This document shows, one piece after another, positions 1 to 8,044 of a stretch of 64,000 bases of DNA. The stretch covers positions 124,001 to 188,000 of the forward strand of contig NZ_BJLR01000009.1 of NCBI RefSeq assembly GCF_006538745.1, in the 5' to 3' direction. Made by a program: the position numbers and the translations under genes. The notes under the pieces are model-generated. The model made no database searches, had not been told where the DNA came from, and saw only the letters and a list, made by a program, of their open reading frames with translations. The DNA is from Cellulomonas cellasea (lineage in GTDB: Bacteria; Actinomycetota; Actinomycetes; Actinomycetales; Cellulomonadaceae). The stretch's first letter is position 1; every line of letters begins with the position of its first letter.

Positions 1-53
1 ATCCTGCTGACGCCGACCTTCTCGGCGACCGTCTGGAGCGTCACGCGCCCCAC
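1..53 (-). CDS. LacI-family transcriptional regulator, N-terminal fragment
   Basis: Only the first 17 or so codons lie in the window; the gene runs off the left edge. The residues VTLQTVAEKVGVSR match the first helix-turn-helix of LacI-family repressors (helix 1 and the recognition helix start). GTG codons at 53-51 and 44-42 are both possible starts and no strong ribosome binding site is visible, so the exact start is open. The ligand cannot be told from this fragment. Confidence comes only from the helix-turn-helix. Confidence 0.6.
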   Translation of the reverse strand, partial: MGRVTLQTVAEKVGVSR

Positions 54-165
54 GGCGCCACCCGGTTCCCCGTCATGGGGTCCAGGGTAGGTCGCCGCGG
101 TGGCGCCCGACGGGCCCGGGTCGCGCGCGGCCGTCGCGGTCGCGCGTGCGCCCGGGCCCGACGGG

Positions 166-387
166 TCAGTGCGCGGGGTGCGCACCGGAAGGGGTGCAGC
201 GCGGGGCGACGGCGTCGCCCAGATGGTGCAGCGCCGTGGCGAGCACGCCCCGGGTCCGGCGGGCGACCGGCGGACGCTCGCGGCGCGGACGCGGCGGCAC
301 GACCGGCGCGTCGGGGCGCGCGCTGTGGGACTCGTGCAGGACCGCCCTGCGGGACAGGAGCAGGGCGAGCTGCGGGCTCTCCATCAT
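166..387 (-). CDS. Hypothetical 73-residue basic protein
   Basis: Small ORF starting ATG ATG with a good GGAG ribosome binding site eight bases upstream. It encodes a basic, Arg/Pro/His-rich protein (start MMESPQLALLLSRRAVLH) with no signal peptide and no recognised domain. Support for its reality is the clear promoter just upstream (-35 at 442-447, -10 at 419-424) and the matched ribosome binding site. It may instead be the remnant of a longer gene. Function unknown. It lies between DUF2278 and the LacI fragment, all on the minus strand. Confidence 0.45.
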   Translation of the reverse strand: MMESPQLALLLSRRAVLHESHSARPDAPVVPPRPRRERPPVARRTRGVLATALHHLGDAVAPRCTPSGAHPAH

Positions 388-405
388 CGTGGTCTCCTTC
401 GAACG

Positions 406-447
406 TGTCTGTACCGCTAAAGTAGCGGGGCTGTCTGTACCGGTCAA
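406..447 (-). promoter_or_regulatory. Promoter with two direct-repeat operators (TetR-type half-sites)
   Basis: Read on the minus strand, TTGACC (447-442) is followed after 17 bp by TACTTT (424-419), a good sigma-70-type promoter for the 73-residue ORF. The 11-mer CGGTACAGACA occurs twice in the same direction, at 442-432 (inside the spacer) and 416-406 (just past the -10), 26 bp apart. GTACAGAC is a common half-site of TetR-family operators in actinobacteria. Two copies placed to cover the spacer and the transcription start fit a repressed promoter; the repressor is not identified in this window. Confidence 0.6.
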
Positions 448-611
448 GTGCACCGCGCACGTGAGTTGCGCGAGACGGCCGTCGACGCCCGGACGGGGCG
501 CCTCGCGCCGCGCGGTGCGGTTCGGCCGACACCTGGTCGACGAACGGGCAGGGCGCAGATGGACAACCCGCGCGGAGATGTTCTGCTCGGCCGCAGCAGC
601 GGCCGGCCGGC

Positions 612-1277
612 TCACGGCAACGGCCGCCCGGAGTCGTCGGTCACGTCCACCTGCGTCGAGAACTTCGTGCAGAACACCGCGTAGGTGCCGTCGCCGCGGC
701 GCACGACCGTCGCGCCGTCCTGCCAGATGCCGTTCTCGCGCGACCACGGCGAGCCGATCGGGTCGCCCTGGTTCTGGTGGATGTTGTGCACGCCGCGGGT
801 GCCGTCGTGGAACGGCTCCCCCAGGACGAGCACCCGGACCGACTGCGCGATCAGCGGCTCGAGCACCGCGAGCGCGTCGAGGCTCGTCCCGCCGCTCCAC
901 GGGAGCTCGCTCGTGGGCGCGACGACGAACCGGACCTTCTCGAGCAGCGGTCCCAGCAGGCACCCGAGCCGACGGGGACGCAGGTCGGGGTTGCGGATGT
1001 AGTCGAGCGCGCCGGACGCCGGCGTCGGGGCCAGCGGGTGCCACCCGTCGGCGAGCGCGTGCAGGTCTTTGAGCCGGGACCCGTCGAGCTCGACGAGCTT
1101 CCAGCGAATGCCGTTCGGCACGGACTTGCTGTCGACGTCGATCGCGCAGTGGTACAGCCCTGCCGGCGTCGCGACCCGCAGGTTGCCGTGGAAGTACTGG
1201 CCGTGGTCGTTGACCGGGTCCCGGTAGTAGCTGTGCCGGGTCCCGATGACGACGCCGTAGCCGTGCGTGAGCGGCAT
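612..1277 (-). CDS. DUF2278 (YukJ-like) family protein
   Basis: 221-residue protein recognisable as DUF2278 from its start (MPLTHGYGVVIGTR), the HGNLRV and YHCAIDVDSK segments, and the C-terminal block HNIHQNQGDP...WSRENGIWQDGAT. The family is typified by Bacillus YukJ and has no established function. No signal peptide or membrane segment is seen. The ATG at 1277 has GGAG seven bases upstream. The gene follows a LuxR-type mini-regulator on the same strand after 80 bp, so the two may be co-transcribed. The length is normal for the family. Confidence 0.85.
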   Translation of the reverse strand: MPLTHGYGVVIGTRHSYYRDPVNDHGQYFHGNLRVATPAGLYHCAIDVDSKSVPNGIRWKLVELDGSRLKDLHALADGWHPLAPTPASGALDYIRNPDLRPRRLGCLLGPLLEKVRFVVAPTSELPWSGGTSLDALAVLEPLIAQSVRVLVLGEPFHDGTRGVHNIHQNQGDPIGSPWSRENGIWQDGATVVRRGDGTYAVFCTKFSTQVDVTDDSGRPLP

Positions 1278-1357
1278 GTCCGTCTCCTGCCGTGGTCGGC
1301 GACTCACGCAGGAGGAGGGCGCCGGGCGCGCGGTGATACGGCGCGCCCGGTGACGGC

Positions 1358-1597
1358 TCAGCGCAGGCCGGAGGCCTCGACCCAGGCGACGGCCTCGGCG
1401 CGCGTGGAGACGCCGATCTTGCGGTAGGCGGTGCGGAGCTGGGACTTGACCGTGTTCCGGCTGACCCACAGCCGCGACGCGATCTCCTCGAGCGTCACGT
1501 CCTCCGCGAGCTCGGCGAGCACGACCCGCTCGCGCGGCGTCAGCATCTGCACGCCGGCCACCGTCCGGCCTGGCTCGACCATCGTTCCGTTCGTCAT
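1358..1597 (-). CDS. LuxR-type helix-turn-helix mini-regulator
   Basis: Consists almost only of a LuxR/GerE DNA-binding domain: LTPRERVVLAELAEDVTLEE and VSRNTVKSQLRTAYRKIG are the canonical helices, with the conserved ReRVVL and KSQLRTAYRKIGV signatures. About 79 residues if it starts at the ATG at 1597; an upstream ATG at 1651 would add 18 residues. There is no receiver or sensor domain, so any control would come by partner binding or by expression level. Its target is unknown; the DUF2278 gene just downstream is a natural candidate. Confidence 0.8.
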   Translation of the reverse strand: MTNGTMVEPGRTVAGVQMLTPRERVVLAELAEDVTLEEIASRLWVSRNTVKSQLRTAYRKIGVSTRAEAVAWVEASGLR

Positions 1598-1985
1598 CTC
1601 TGCCCCCACTCGGTCCGAGGCGCCCGGGCCCCGGAAAGAGCCGCGCCGCATGTGCTGCTTGATGCTTCAATTCATCGGCGGGGGCGGCGGGAAGTTGAGG
1701 ACGACGACGCACCGGTCCACCGGACACGCCGACGGAACCAGACGCGCCCGGGTGAACCGGCCGCCACCGGCAGGCGAGCAACGACTGGCACGGCACCCGA
1801 GCCGGCGGCGGGCGGAGACGCCGCGAGCAGGGCGGCGGCCGGCGCAGCAGGACGCGGACGGGAAGCCACCGGCGGTCGGCGTGCCCGCCACCGGACGCCT
1901 GCCGAGACCCGGCACCGCTCCGACACCCGCACACCGCCGACACCCGTCCGCCCCCCCATCCGGGCACGTCCGCATCCGGGACGGC
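1598..1985. other. Gene-poor spacer, about 390 bp
   Basis: Extremely C/G-rich spacer between the LuxR-type regulator and the flavin oxidoreductase. All six frames give only Arg/Pro/Ala-rich low-complexity translations with no family resemblance. Short degenerate CCGCCGACACC-like strings recur around 1910-1960. I see no convincing promoter, terminator or RNA structure. The promoter of the LuxR-type gene should lie at its left end. Confidence 0.5.
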
Positions 1986-2834
1986 TCAGAGCCGGGGCGG
2001 CCCCTGACGTACGCGGTCGAGCAACGTCTCCGGGGTGTCGCGCTGCGCGTCCCACCGGGACTCGACCCACCACGTCGCACCGGCGTCCGCGTACGCGCGT
2101 GCGTGCGCCGCGGCCGCGTCGGGGCCCTCGGGCAGCACGCCCTCGACGACCACGTCGAAGTCCCCGAGGAACCGCTCCGGCTCCGCCGCGGCGAGCGCGC
2201 GCCGCCGCTCGTCGGTCCACGCCACGAGCGCGCGCACGTCGTCCGGTGTCACCGGCCCGGTCCGGCCCTGCGGGATGACGCCGTCCCAGCGCGCCGCCCG
2301 GCCCATCGACCGCTCGCTCGGCCACGCGCCGACCGCCCACACGGGGATCCGCGGGCGCTGCACGGGCTGGGGGCGGAACACCAGGTCGGTCACCGTGTGG
2401 TGGGTCCCCGCGTAGGAGAACCGCTCACCGCTCCAGGCACGCTCGAGGATCGCGAGCGCGTCGTCGAGCCGCTCGGCCCGCCCGCGGGCGCTCGTCGTCT
2501 CGCCGCTCACGCCGGCGAACCCGCCGTCGTCCACCGCCCCGAGCCCGACCGGGAGCACGAGCCGGCCGCCCGAGAGGTGGTCGACCGTGACGGTCTCGCG
2601 CGCGACCTTCCAGGGTCGGCGCCGGGCGAGCGGGAAGATCATCGCCCCCAGCCGGATCCGCTCGGTGCTCACCGCGAGCGCACCGAGCAGCGTCCACGGG
2701 TCCCACGTGTCGAGCTCACCGACGCTGATGCCGTCCCACGTGAAGAACCCGTCCCAGCCGTGCGCCTCGGCCTCCTGCGCGAGCGCGACCGTCTGTGCCA
2801 CCGAGCCGAAGCTCCCCACGAACCCGAACCGCAC
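1986..2834 (-). CDS. LLM-class flavin-dependent oxidoreductase
   Basis: About 282 residues with the bacterial-luciferase TIM-barrel pattern: start VRFGFVGSFG, then FFTWDGISVG, a central block from STERIRLGAMIFPLARRRPW, and the HLSGGRLVLPVGLGA turn that holds the F420/FMN phosphate in this family. It probably acts on an unidentified organic substrate using reduced FMN or F420. I chose the GTG at 2834 because GGGAG lies just upstream and the barrel begins there; an earlier in-frame ATG at 2885 would add 17 unconserved residues. It stands alone, with no reductase partner nearby. Confidence 0.82.
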   Translation of the reverse strand: MRFGFVGSFGSVAQTVALAQEAEAHGWDGFFTWDGISVGELDTWDPWTLLGALAVSTERIRLGAMIFPLARRRPWKVARETVTVDHLSGGRLVLPVGLGAVDDGGFAGVSGETTSARGRAERLDDALAILERAWSGERFSYAGTHHTVTDLVFRPQPVQRPRIPVWAVGAWPSERSMGRAARWDGVIPQGRTGPVTPDDVRALVAWTDERRRALAAAEPERFLGDFDVVVEGVLPEGPDAAAAHARAYADAGATWWVESRWDAQRDTPETLLDRVRQGPPRL

Positions 2835-3119
2835 GCGCCACGCTCCCCTGTGTCGTCCCGCCGACGCGCCGGCGTCGCCGGACACGGCCGCTCGACGGCG
2901 CCGTCAGCTGCCGTCGCCGGACACCGTCCTCAGAGACCGCCGCCGGGCACCGTCGTCGGACCCCGCCGCCGGACGCCGTCCGTGCTGCTGCGAGCAGCCG
3001 CACGGACGCCACCCTCGAGCACCGCCGACGCTAGCGGGCGCCACCCACACGCAGCCGGCGCCCCCGCCCGGCCGGCCCCCCGCGCGCCGGCGCGAGACCG
3101 GCCGCGCGCCCCGCCGCCG

Positions 3120-3662
3120 TCACCACCGGTGCGCGACGTCCACGACGATCCTCGTCCCCGCGCCGGGCCCGGCGAGCTCGAACACCCGGAACGGCAGCCG
3201 GGCGCGGACGCCGATCCCGATGTCGGTGTTCCCCTCGAACGTGCCGGCCGAGACGACCTGGCGGAACGTCCGGTACCCGCTGACGTCCCGGAGCTCCGAG
3301 GGGTCGGCCGGGGCGTACGTCAGGTTGTAGTCGTCGTCGTAGGACGGGTTCCCGACCGTGATCTGGAGCGACGCGCCGCCGCGCGTCGGTACGACGTTCC
3401 CGGAGCCGTCGGCCCGGACCTCGTCGACGTACTCGACGTGGTACCCGCCGCTCGCGCCGTCGAGGTCGACGACGAGCCGGTCGAAGCAGGCGTGCCGGCC
3501 GGTCCGGACGTCGACGACGTGCGCGGGCGCCAGCGAGAGCGTGGACTTCGTGAGCGAGCCCCAGCGGATGCCGCAGTAGGGCGCGGCCCCGGCAGGCGAC
3601 GCCGGGACCAGCAGGAACGAGCCGACCAGCAGCAGGATCGCGAGCACGGATGTCCGCCTCAT
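3120..3662 (-). CDS. Secreted AMIN-like domain protein
   Basis: 180-residue exported protein. The signal peptide is clear (MRRTSVLAILLLVGSFLLVP, cleavage near PAGA-AP). The mature part contains a beta-rich domain with the pattern CFDRLVVDLDG, YHVEYVDEV, SLQITVGNPSYD, YRTFRQVVSAGTFEG and IGIGVRARLPFRVFEL, typical of the actinobacterial AMIN-like family related to cell-wall AMIN domains. It ends TRIVVDVAHRW. The start ATG has a strong GGGGAGG site seven bases upstream. It is divergent from the Nudix gene. The role is probably in the cell envelope; the ligand is unknown. Confidence 0.75.
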   Translation of the reverse strand: MRRTSVLAILLLVGSFLLVPASPAGAAPYCGIRWGSLTKSTLSLAPAHVVDVRTGRHACFDRLVVDLDGASGGYHVEYVDEVRADGSGNVVPTRGGASLQITVGNPSYDDDYNLTYAPADPSELRDVSGYRTFRQVVSAGTFEGNTDIGIGVRARLPFRVFELAGPGAGTRIVVDVAHRW

Positions 3663-3873
3663 CGCACGACCTCCCCGTCGTACGGGCACCGGGACGATGC
3701 CCGTGAGCAATTCAGGATAGACCCGGCCGAACCGGACAGCGCCGACGGCCCGGGCGAGGTTTCCGCGACCGTCACACGGATGGCCTAGGGTCGTCGCGCC
3801 GGGCTGTGGCGAGGGGAGCGCCGCGCCGGCCGCACGACCGATCCGCACGACCGACCTGACCGACAGGGAGCCC

Positions 3874-4494
3874 GTGAGCGCGTCGAAGACCCTGACCCCC
3901 CACCCGCGTCCGGCGCCCGGCGGCACCGGCTCCGACCCGTCCGCCCGGACCGCCGGCCCGACGCCGGACCCGGGCCGGGCGTCCGGCCCCGGCTCGCTGC
4001 CCGCGGGCCGGGCGTCCGCCGCGCGCACCGGCTCCCGGCCCACCGGGGAGGACGCCTCCGCGTCCGCCCAGGACGCGCCGGGCACGTCGTTCCTGCGCGA
4101 GCGCCCCGCGCTGCACGCCGAGGTGTGGGTCTTCGACCGGTCCCTGACGCACGTCGTGCTCGTCGAGCACCCGTGGCGCGGGCTCGTCCCGCCCGGCGGC
4201 GCCGTGGAGCCCGGCGAGACCCCACGCGATGCGGCGCTGCGCTCGGTCGTCGAGCTCACGGACCTCGAGCCGACGCTGCTCGACGCCCCGGCCGCGGCGA
4301 CGACCCGTGCGTACCGGTCCGGGTGGGCGCCGACGCTGTGCCTCGCGTTCGCCGCGGTCCTCGGTGGGCGCCCCGAGCTCACGAGCACGTCGGGCCACGC
4401 CGCGGTGTGGCACCCGCTCACGCCGCTGTGGTCGTCGTGGTTCCCCGGGGACGCGCAGCGGATCCGCACGTTCGCCCGCTCGCTGCGCGGCTGA
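3874..4494 (+). CDS. Nudix-fold hydrolase-like protein with a degenerate Nudix box
   Basis: 206 residues. The first ~70 are low-complexity Pro/Ala/Ser/Thr and likely disordered. The rest is a Nudix fold: HAEVWVFDRSLTHVVLVEHP, then the box region GGAVEPGETPRDAALRSVVE. The family box is GX5EX7REUXEEXGU. Here GX5E is intact, but the RE pair is R-S, the EE pair is E-L and the next G is D. Metal-binding glutamates are therefore missing, so pyrophosphatase activity is doubtful. The GTG at 3874 follows AGGGAG closely. It is divergent from the AMIN-like gene. Confidence 0.65.
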   Translation: MSASKTLTPHPRPAPGGTGSDPSARTAGPTPDPGRASGPGSLPAGRASAARTGSRPTGEDASASAQDAPGTSFLRERPALHAEVWVFDRSLTHVVLVEHPWRGLVPPGGAVEPGETPRDAALRSVVELTDLEPTLLDAPAAATTRAYRSGWAPTLCLAFAAVLGGRPELTSTSGHAAVWHPLTPLWSSWFPGDAQRIRTFARSLRG

Positions 4495-4611
4495 CCCCAG
4501 GTCGGGGGCGCCGCGAGATCCGGTGCGCCGGGCTGTCGATCCGGCGGGGGCTCGCGCGTCATGCTGGTGACGGGTGCCCTCCGAGCACCCGCGGACGCGA
4601 GGAGACCGATC

Positions 4612-5031
4612 ATGGCTCAGGAGTACGTGGTCCTGCTGCACGGCGACGAGCGGGTGTGGGCGGAGGCCGAGGAGGCCGCCCGGGCCACCGCGTACGCCGC
4701 GCACGGCCGGTTCGTGGAGCAGTGCGAGGAGCGGGGGCACACCATCACGGGCGGCGCCGAGCTGGCGCCGGCGGGGACGTCGCTGCTCGTGCGGGTCCCC
4801 GAGGTCGGCGGCGCCCCGGTCGTGACCGACGGCCCGTTCCTGGAGACCGTCGAGCAGCTCGGCGGGTACTACCAGGTCCGGACCGACGACGTGCACGACC
4901 TCGCGCGGCTCGTCGCCGGGCTGCTGCTCGGCCCCGAGGACGGCACGGTCGAGATCCGTCCCGTCGTCACCGAGGGCGAGACCGAGGCGGCCGGCGCCGA
5001 CGTCGCCGCGCGCGCGACGGCGGACGCATGA
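4612..5031 (+). CDS. DGPF/YCII-domain protein (ECF42 partner 1)
   Basis: 139-residue YCII/DGPF protein: EYVVLLHGDERVWAEAEE at the start, then TDGPFLETVEQLGGYY with the DGPF signature. The C-terminal ~20 residues form an Ala/Glu tail. The ATG at 4612 has a GGAG site. It is the first gene of a three-gene cassette, overlapping a second DGPF gene by 4 bp, which in turn overlaps an ECF sigma gene. DGPF proteins are known to be co-conserved with ECF42 sigma factors. Their biochemical role is not settled. Confidence 0.85.
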   Translation: MAQEYVVLLHGDERVWAEAEEAARATAYAAHGRFVEQCEERGHTITGGAELAPAGTSLLVRVPEVGGAPVVTDGPFLETVEQLGGYYQVRTDDVHDLARLVAGLLLGPEDGTVEIRPVVTEGETEAAGADVAARATADA

Positions 5032-5369
5032 GGTTCCTCGTCCTGCTCTACGAGGACGAGCGGGCCTGGGCGGGCCTCGACGCGGACGGGCGTGCCGAGG
5101 TGTTCCGGCAGCACGACGCGTTCTCCGCGGCGGTCGCCGCGCACGGCTGCACGATCGCCGGGGGCGAGGGGCTCGCGTCGGTCGACGCCGCGACGACGAT
5201 CCGGCGGCACGGCGACGACGTGACCGTGACGGACGGCCCGTTCGCGGAGACCGCCGAGCAGCTCGGCGGCTTCTACCTGGTCGACGCGCCGGACCTCGAC
5301 GTGGTGAGCGAGCTCGTGCGGCTGCTCCCCGAGTACACGATCGAGATCCGCCCGACGATCGAGGTGTGA
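5028..5369 (+). CDS. DGPF/YCII-domain protein (ECF42 partner 2)
   Basis: 113-residue YCII/DGPF protein, close to the minimal family length: MRFLVLLYEDERAWAG, then TDGPFAETAEQLGGFYLVD. Its ATG overlaps the previous stop (ATGA), indicating translational coupling. It is a paralogue of the gene before it; the shared TDGPF-ET-EQLGG block suggests a local duplication. It overlaps the sigma-factor gene by 4 bp (GTGA). It most likely acts with the sigma factor as a regulated partner, though whether as signal input or as output is not known. Confidence 0.87.
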   Translation: MRFLVLLYEDERAWAGLDADGRAEVFRQHDAFSAAVAAHGCTIAGGEGLASVDAATTIRRHGDDVTVTDGPFAETAEQLGGFYLVDAPDLDVVSELVRLLPEYTIEIRPTIEV

Positions 5370-6736
5370 CGTCCGGTGGCGCCCCGGTGACCGGCGGACC
5401 CCGGGCCGGGCGTGCGGCGTCGGCGGCGGGGAGCCGTCCGACGCCGCACGCCGCGGGCGCCGGCACGCCGGTCCCCGTCACGCCCGACGCCGTCGCCGAC
5501 GACGTCGCGGACGCCGTCGAGCGTGCCTGGCGGGAGCACTGGTCGCCCGTGCTCGGGCTGCTCATCGGCCAGTTCGGCCGCCCCGACCTCGCGGAGGACG
5601 GGCTCGCCGACGCGTTCGTCGCGGCCGCGCGGCGGTGGCCGGAGGACGGCGTCCCGTCCTCCCCCGGCGCGTGGCTGCTCACGGCGGGCCGGCGGCGCGT
5701 GCTCGACCGGCTGCGCGCCGAGGCGGTGCACCGGCGCAAGGAGCCGCTGATGGTGGTCGACGAGCGCACCCGCGCGCTCGCCGCCGAGACGACCGACCCG
5801 GGGGCGCACGTGAGCGACGACCGCCTGCGGCTCGTGTTCGCGTGCTGCCACCCGGCGCTGGCCCCCGAGGCCCGCATCGCGCTCACGCTGCGCTTCGTCG
5901 CCGGGCTCGCGACGCCGGAGATCGCCCGCCTGCTGCTCGTGCAGGAGTCGACGATGGCGGCGCGGCTCACGCGCGCGAAGAAGCGGCTCGCCGCGTCGGG
6001 CATACCGTTCGCGACGCCCCCGCCCGAGCGGCTCGACGAGCGCCTCGACGTCGTCGCGACCGTGCTCTACCTCGTGTTCACGGCCGCGTACCACCCGACG
6101 GACGAGCCGGACCCGCTGCGCACCGCGCTGGGTGACGAGGCCATCCGGCTCGTGCGCGTGCTCGACGCGCTCCTCCCCGGACGCCCGGTCGTCCGTGCGC
6201 TGCTCGCGCTCCTGCTGCTCCAGCACTCGCGCCGCGACGCCCGGCTCGACGACGCGGGCGCGCTCGTCCTGCTCCCCGACCAGGACCGGGGCCGGTGGCA
6301 CGCCGACGAGATCGCCGAGGGCGTCGCGGTGCTGCGGAGCGTCCTGCCCGGCGCCGGGCAGGCCGAGGAGTACCGCCTCCAGGCGCTCGTCGCCGCCGAG
6401 CACGCGACGGCGCCGACCCCGGACGCGACCCGGTGGGACGTCGTGGCGGACCTGTATGCCGAGCTCGAGGCCCTCACCGGGTCGCCCGTCGTCCGTCTCG
6501 CGCGCGCGGTCGCCGTCGCCGAGGCCGCCGGTCCCGAGGCCGGGCTCGCGCTGCTCGACGGGCTCGACGCCGCTCTGCCGACGCACCACCGCGTCCCCTC
6601 CGTGCGCGGCGAGCTCCTCGCGCGGGCCGGCCGGCCGGCCGAGGCCGCCGCGTCGTTCCGCGCGGCGCTCGCGCTCGTGCACAACCCGGTCGAGCGCCGT
6701 CACCTCGAAGGACGGCTCGCCGCGACCGGCCCGTGA
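5366..6736 (+). CDS. ECF42-type RNA polymerase sigma factor with C-terminal extension
   Basis: 456 residues. Region 2 is near residues 48-110 (AWREHWSPVLGLLIGQFGRP, SPGAWLLTAGRRRVLDRLRA). Region 4 is near 150-210 (HPALAPEARIALTLRFVAGL, IARLLLVQESTMAARLTRAK). The long helical TPR-like C-terminal domain (DUF6596 type) starts with RLDVVATVLYLVFTAAYHPT. ECF42 factors lack an anti-sigma factor and are thought to be controlled through this extension. The GTG start overlaps the upstream DGPF gene. The first ~40 residues are Gly/Ala/Pro-rich. Likely self-regulated together with the two DGPF genes. Confidence 0.88.
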   Translation: MTSGGAPVTGGPRAGRAASAAGSRPTPHAAGAGTPVPVTPDAVADDVADAVERAWREHWSPVLGLLIGQFGRPDLAEDGLADAFVAAARRWPEDGVPSSPGAWLLTAGRRRVLDRLRAEAVHRRKEPLMVVDERTRALAAETTDPGAHVSDDRLRLVFACCHPALAPEARIALTLRFVAGLATPEIARLLLVQESTMAARLTRAKKRLAASGIPFATPPPERLDERLDVVATVLYLVFTAAYHPTDEPDPLRTALGDEAIRLVRVLDALLPGRPVVRALLALLLLQHSRRDARLDDAGALVLLPDQDRGRWHADEIAEGVAVLRSVLPGAGQAEEYRLQALVAAEHATAPTPDATRWDVVADLYAELEALTGSPVVRLARAVAVAEAAGPEAGLALLDGLDAALPTHHRVPSVRGELLARAGRPAEAAASFRAALALVHNPVERRHLEGRLAATGP

Positions 6737-6903
6737 CCCGCCGCCGCCCGCCCGCCGGTGGCCGCGCGCCGGGTAGCAGCGCGGCCGTGCGGCCACCGGA
6801 CGCGCGGGAGGTGCTGCCCCGCCGGCCGCCCCGACGGGCAGCCGTTCCCCGACCGTCCGCAATTGCGTGGACCCCGGCGAACCGCCGGTGGTTCCCTGGC
6901 GGC

Positions 6904-8013
6904 ATGAGCGACTGGAGCATCCGCGAGGTCCCCGTCCCGGCTTCCCTCGACGCACCGGAGGCGTGGCTGCTCCACGGGTCGATCGAGGCCGATCACGAGT
7001 CGGTGCGCGACGCGTGGAGCAACCTCGACCACGCGCAGAGCCCGCACGAGATCCTCACGGCGATGCGTCACCAGCAGTACGTGCGCCGCGTGCGCCTCGT
7101 CGCGGTGACCGGGGACGACACCGATCCGGGCGACCCTGCGCGCGTCCTCGGCACCGCGATCCTCCTCCTGCCGCTCGCCGACAACCTCCATCTCGGCATC
7201 TTCTTCGTGTCGGTGCGGCCCGGCTCCCGCGGCCGGGGGATCGGCTCGGCGCTGTACGACGCGGTCGTCGAGGTCGCCACCGCCGCGGGCCGCACGACGC
7301 TCCAGACGTCGACGGACCAGCGGTCCGAGCCGGACGAGGGCCCGGGCACGCTCGCGCCCTCGACCGGCACCGGCCGGGTGCGCGCCGACGACGCGGGGGT
7401 CCGGTTCGCGGTCGCCCACGGGTTCGCGCTCGAGCAGGTCGCCCGCTACTCGGTGCTCGACGTGCCGGTCGACCCGGCCTTCCTCGCGGAGCACCGGGCC
7501 GCGGCGCAGGCGGTGGCCGGCGACGAGTACCGCATCGTCACGTGGGGCAACCACTGCCCCGACGAGTGGGTCGACGAGTTCGCCGTCCTCAACACGCGCA
7601 TGAGCACCGACGCCCCGGCGGGCGGGCTCGACCTCGAGGAGGACGCGTGGGACGCCGAGCGCATCCGCGTCTACGAGCAGGACTTCGCCGAGCGCGGCAT
7701 GGAGTTCCGCGTCACCGCCGCCGAGCACGTGCCGACGCACACGCTCGCCGCGTACACCTCGTTCGGCTCGCCGGCCTGGAACCGGGAGTACGTCCACCAG
7801 GAGGACACCCTCGTGCTCAAGGAGCACCGCGGGCGACGCCTCGGGATGCTCGTCAAGACCGCGAACCTCGAGCGTCTCGCCGTGGAGCAGCCGGAGGCAC
7901 GGCGCATCGGCACGTGGAACGCCGAGGAGAACTCGTTCATGCTCTCGATCAACGTCACGCTCGGGTTCCGCCCGGCCGGCGGCTCGGGCGAGTGGCAGAC
8001 GAAGCTCGGCTGA
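6904..8013 (+). CDS. Tandem GNAT N-acetyltransferase
   Basis: 369 residues made of two GNAT folds. The first has the acetyl-CoA loop as FFVSVRPGSRGRGIGSALYD (about residues 100-120), the second as LVLKEHRGRRLGMLVKTANL (about 300-320), followed by the family-typical ARRIGTWNAEENSFMLSINV and LGFRP. Double-GNAT proteins of this kind are common in actinobacteria and include N-acyltransferases of small amines; the substrate here is unknown. The ATG at 6904 begins MSDWSIREVPVP. It stands alone and converges on the START-like gene. Confidence 0.85.
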   Translation: MSDWSIREVPVPASLDAPEAWLLHGSIEADHESVRDAWSNLDHAQSPHEILTAMRHQQYVRRVRLVAVTGDDTDPGDPARVLGTAILLLPLADNLHLGIFFVSVRPGSRGRGIGSALYDAVVEVATAAGRTTLQTSTDQRSEPDEGPGTLAPSTGTGRVRADDAGVRFAVAHGFALEQVARYSVLDVPVDPAFLAEHRAAAQAVAGDEYRIVTWGNHCPDEWVDEFAVLNTRMSTDAPAGGLDLEEDAWDAERIRVYEQDFAERGMEFRVTAAEHVPTHTLAAYTSFGSPAWNREYVHQEDTLVLKEHRGRRLGMLVKTANLERLAVEQPEARRIGTWNAEENSFMLSINVTLGFRPAGGSGEWQTKLG

Positions 8014-8044
8014 CCCGACGTCGGCGGACGTGCACGAACGGCGC

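Noticed and set aside
2885-3119. CGCCGGACAC-like repeats as a regulatory array
   Set aside because: The repeats are irregular, degenerate and match the general composition of the spacer; no consistent period was found.
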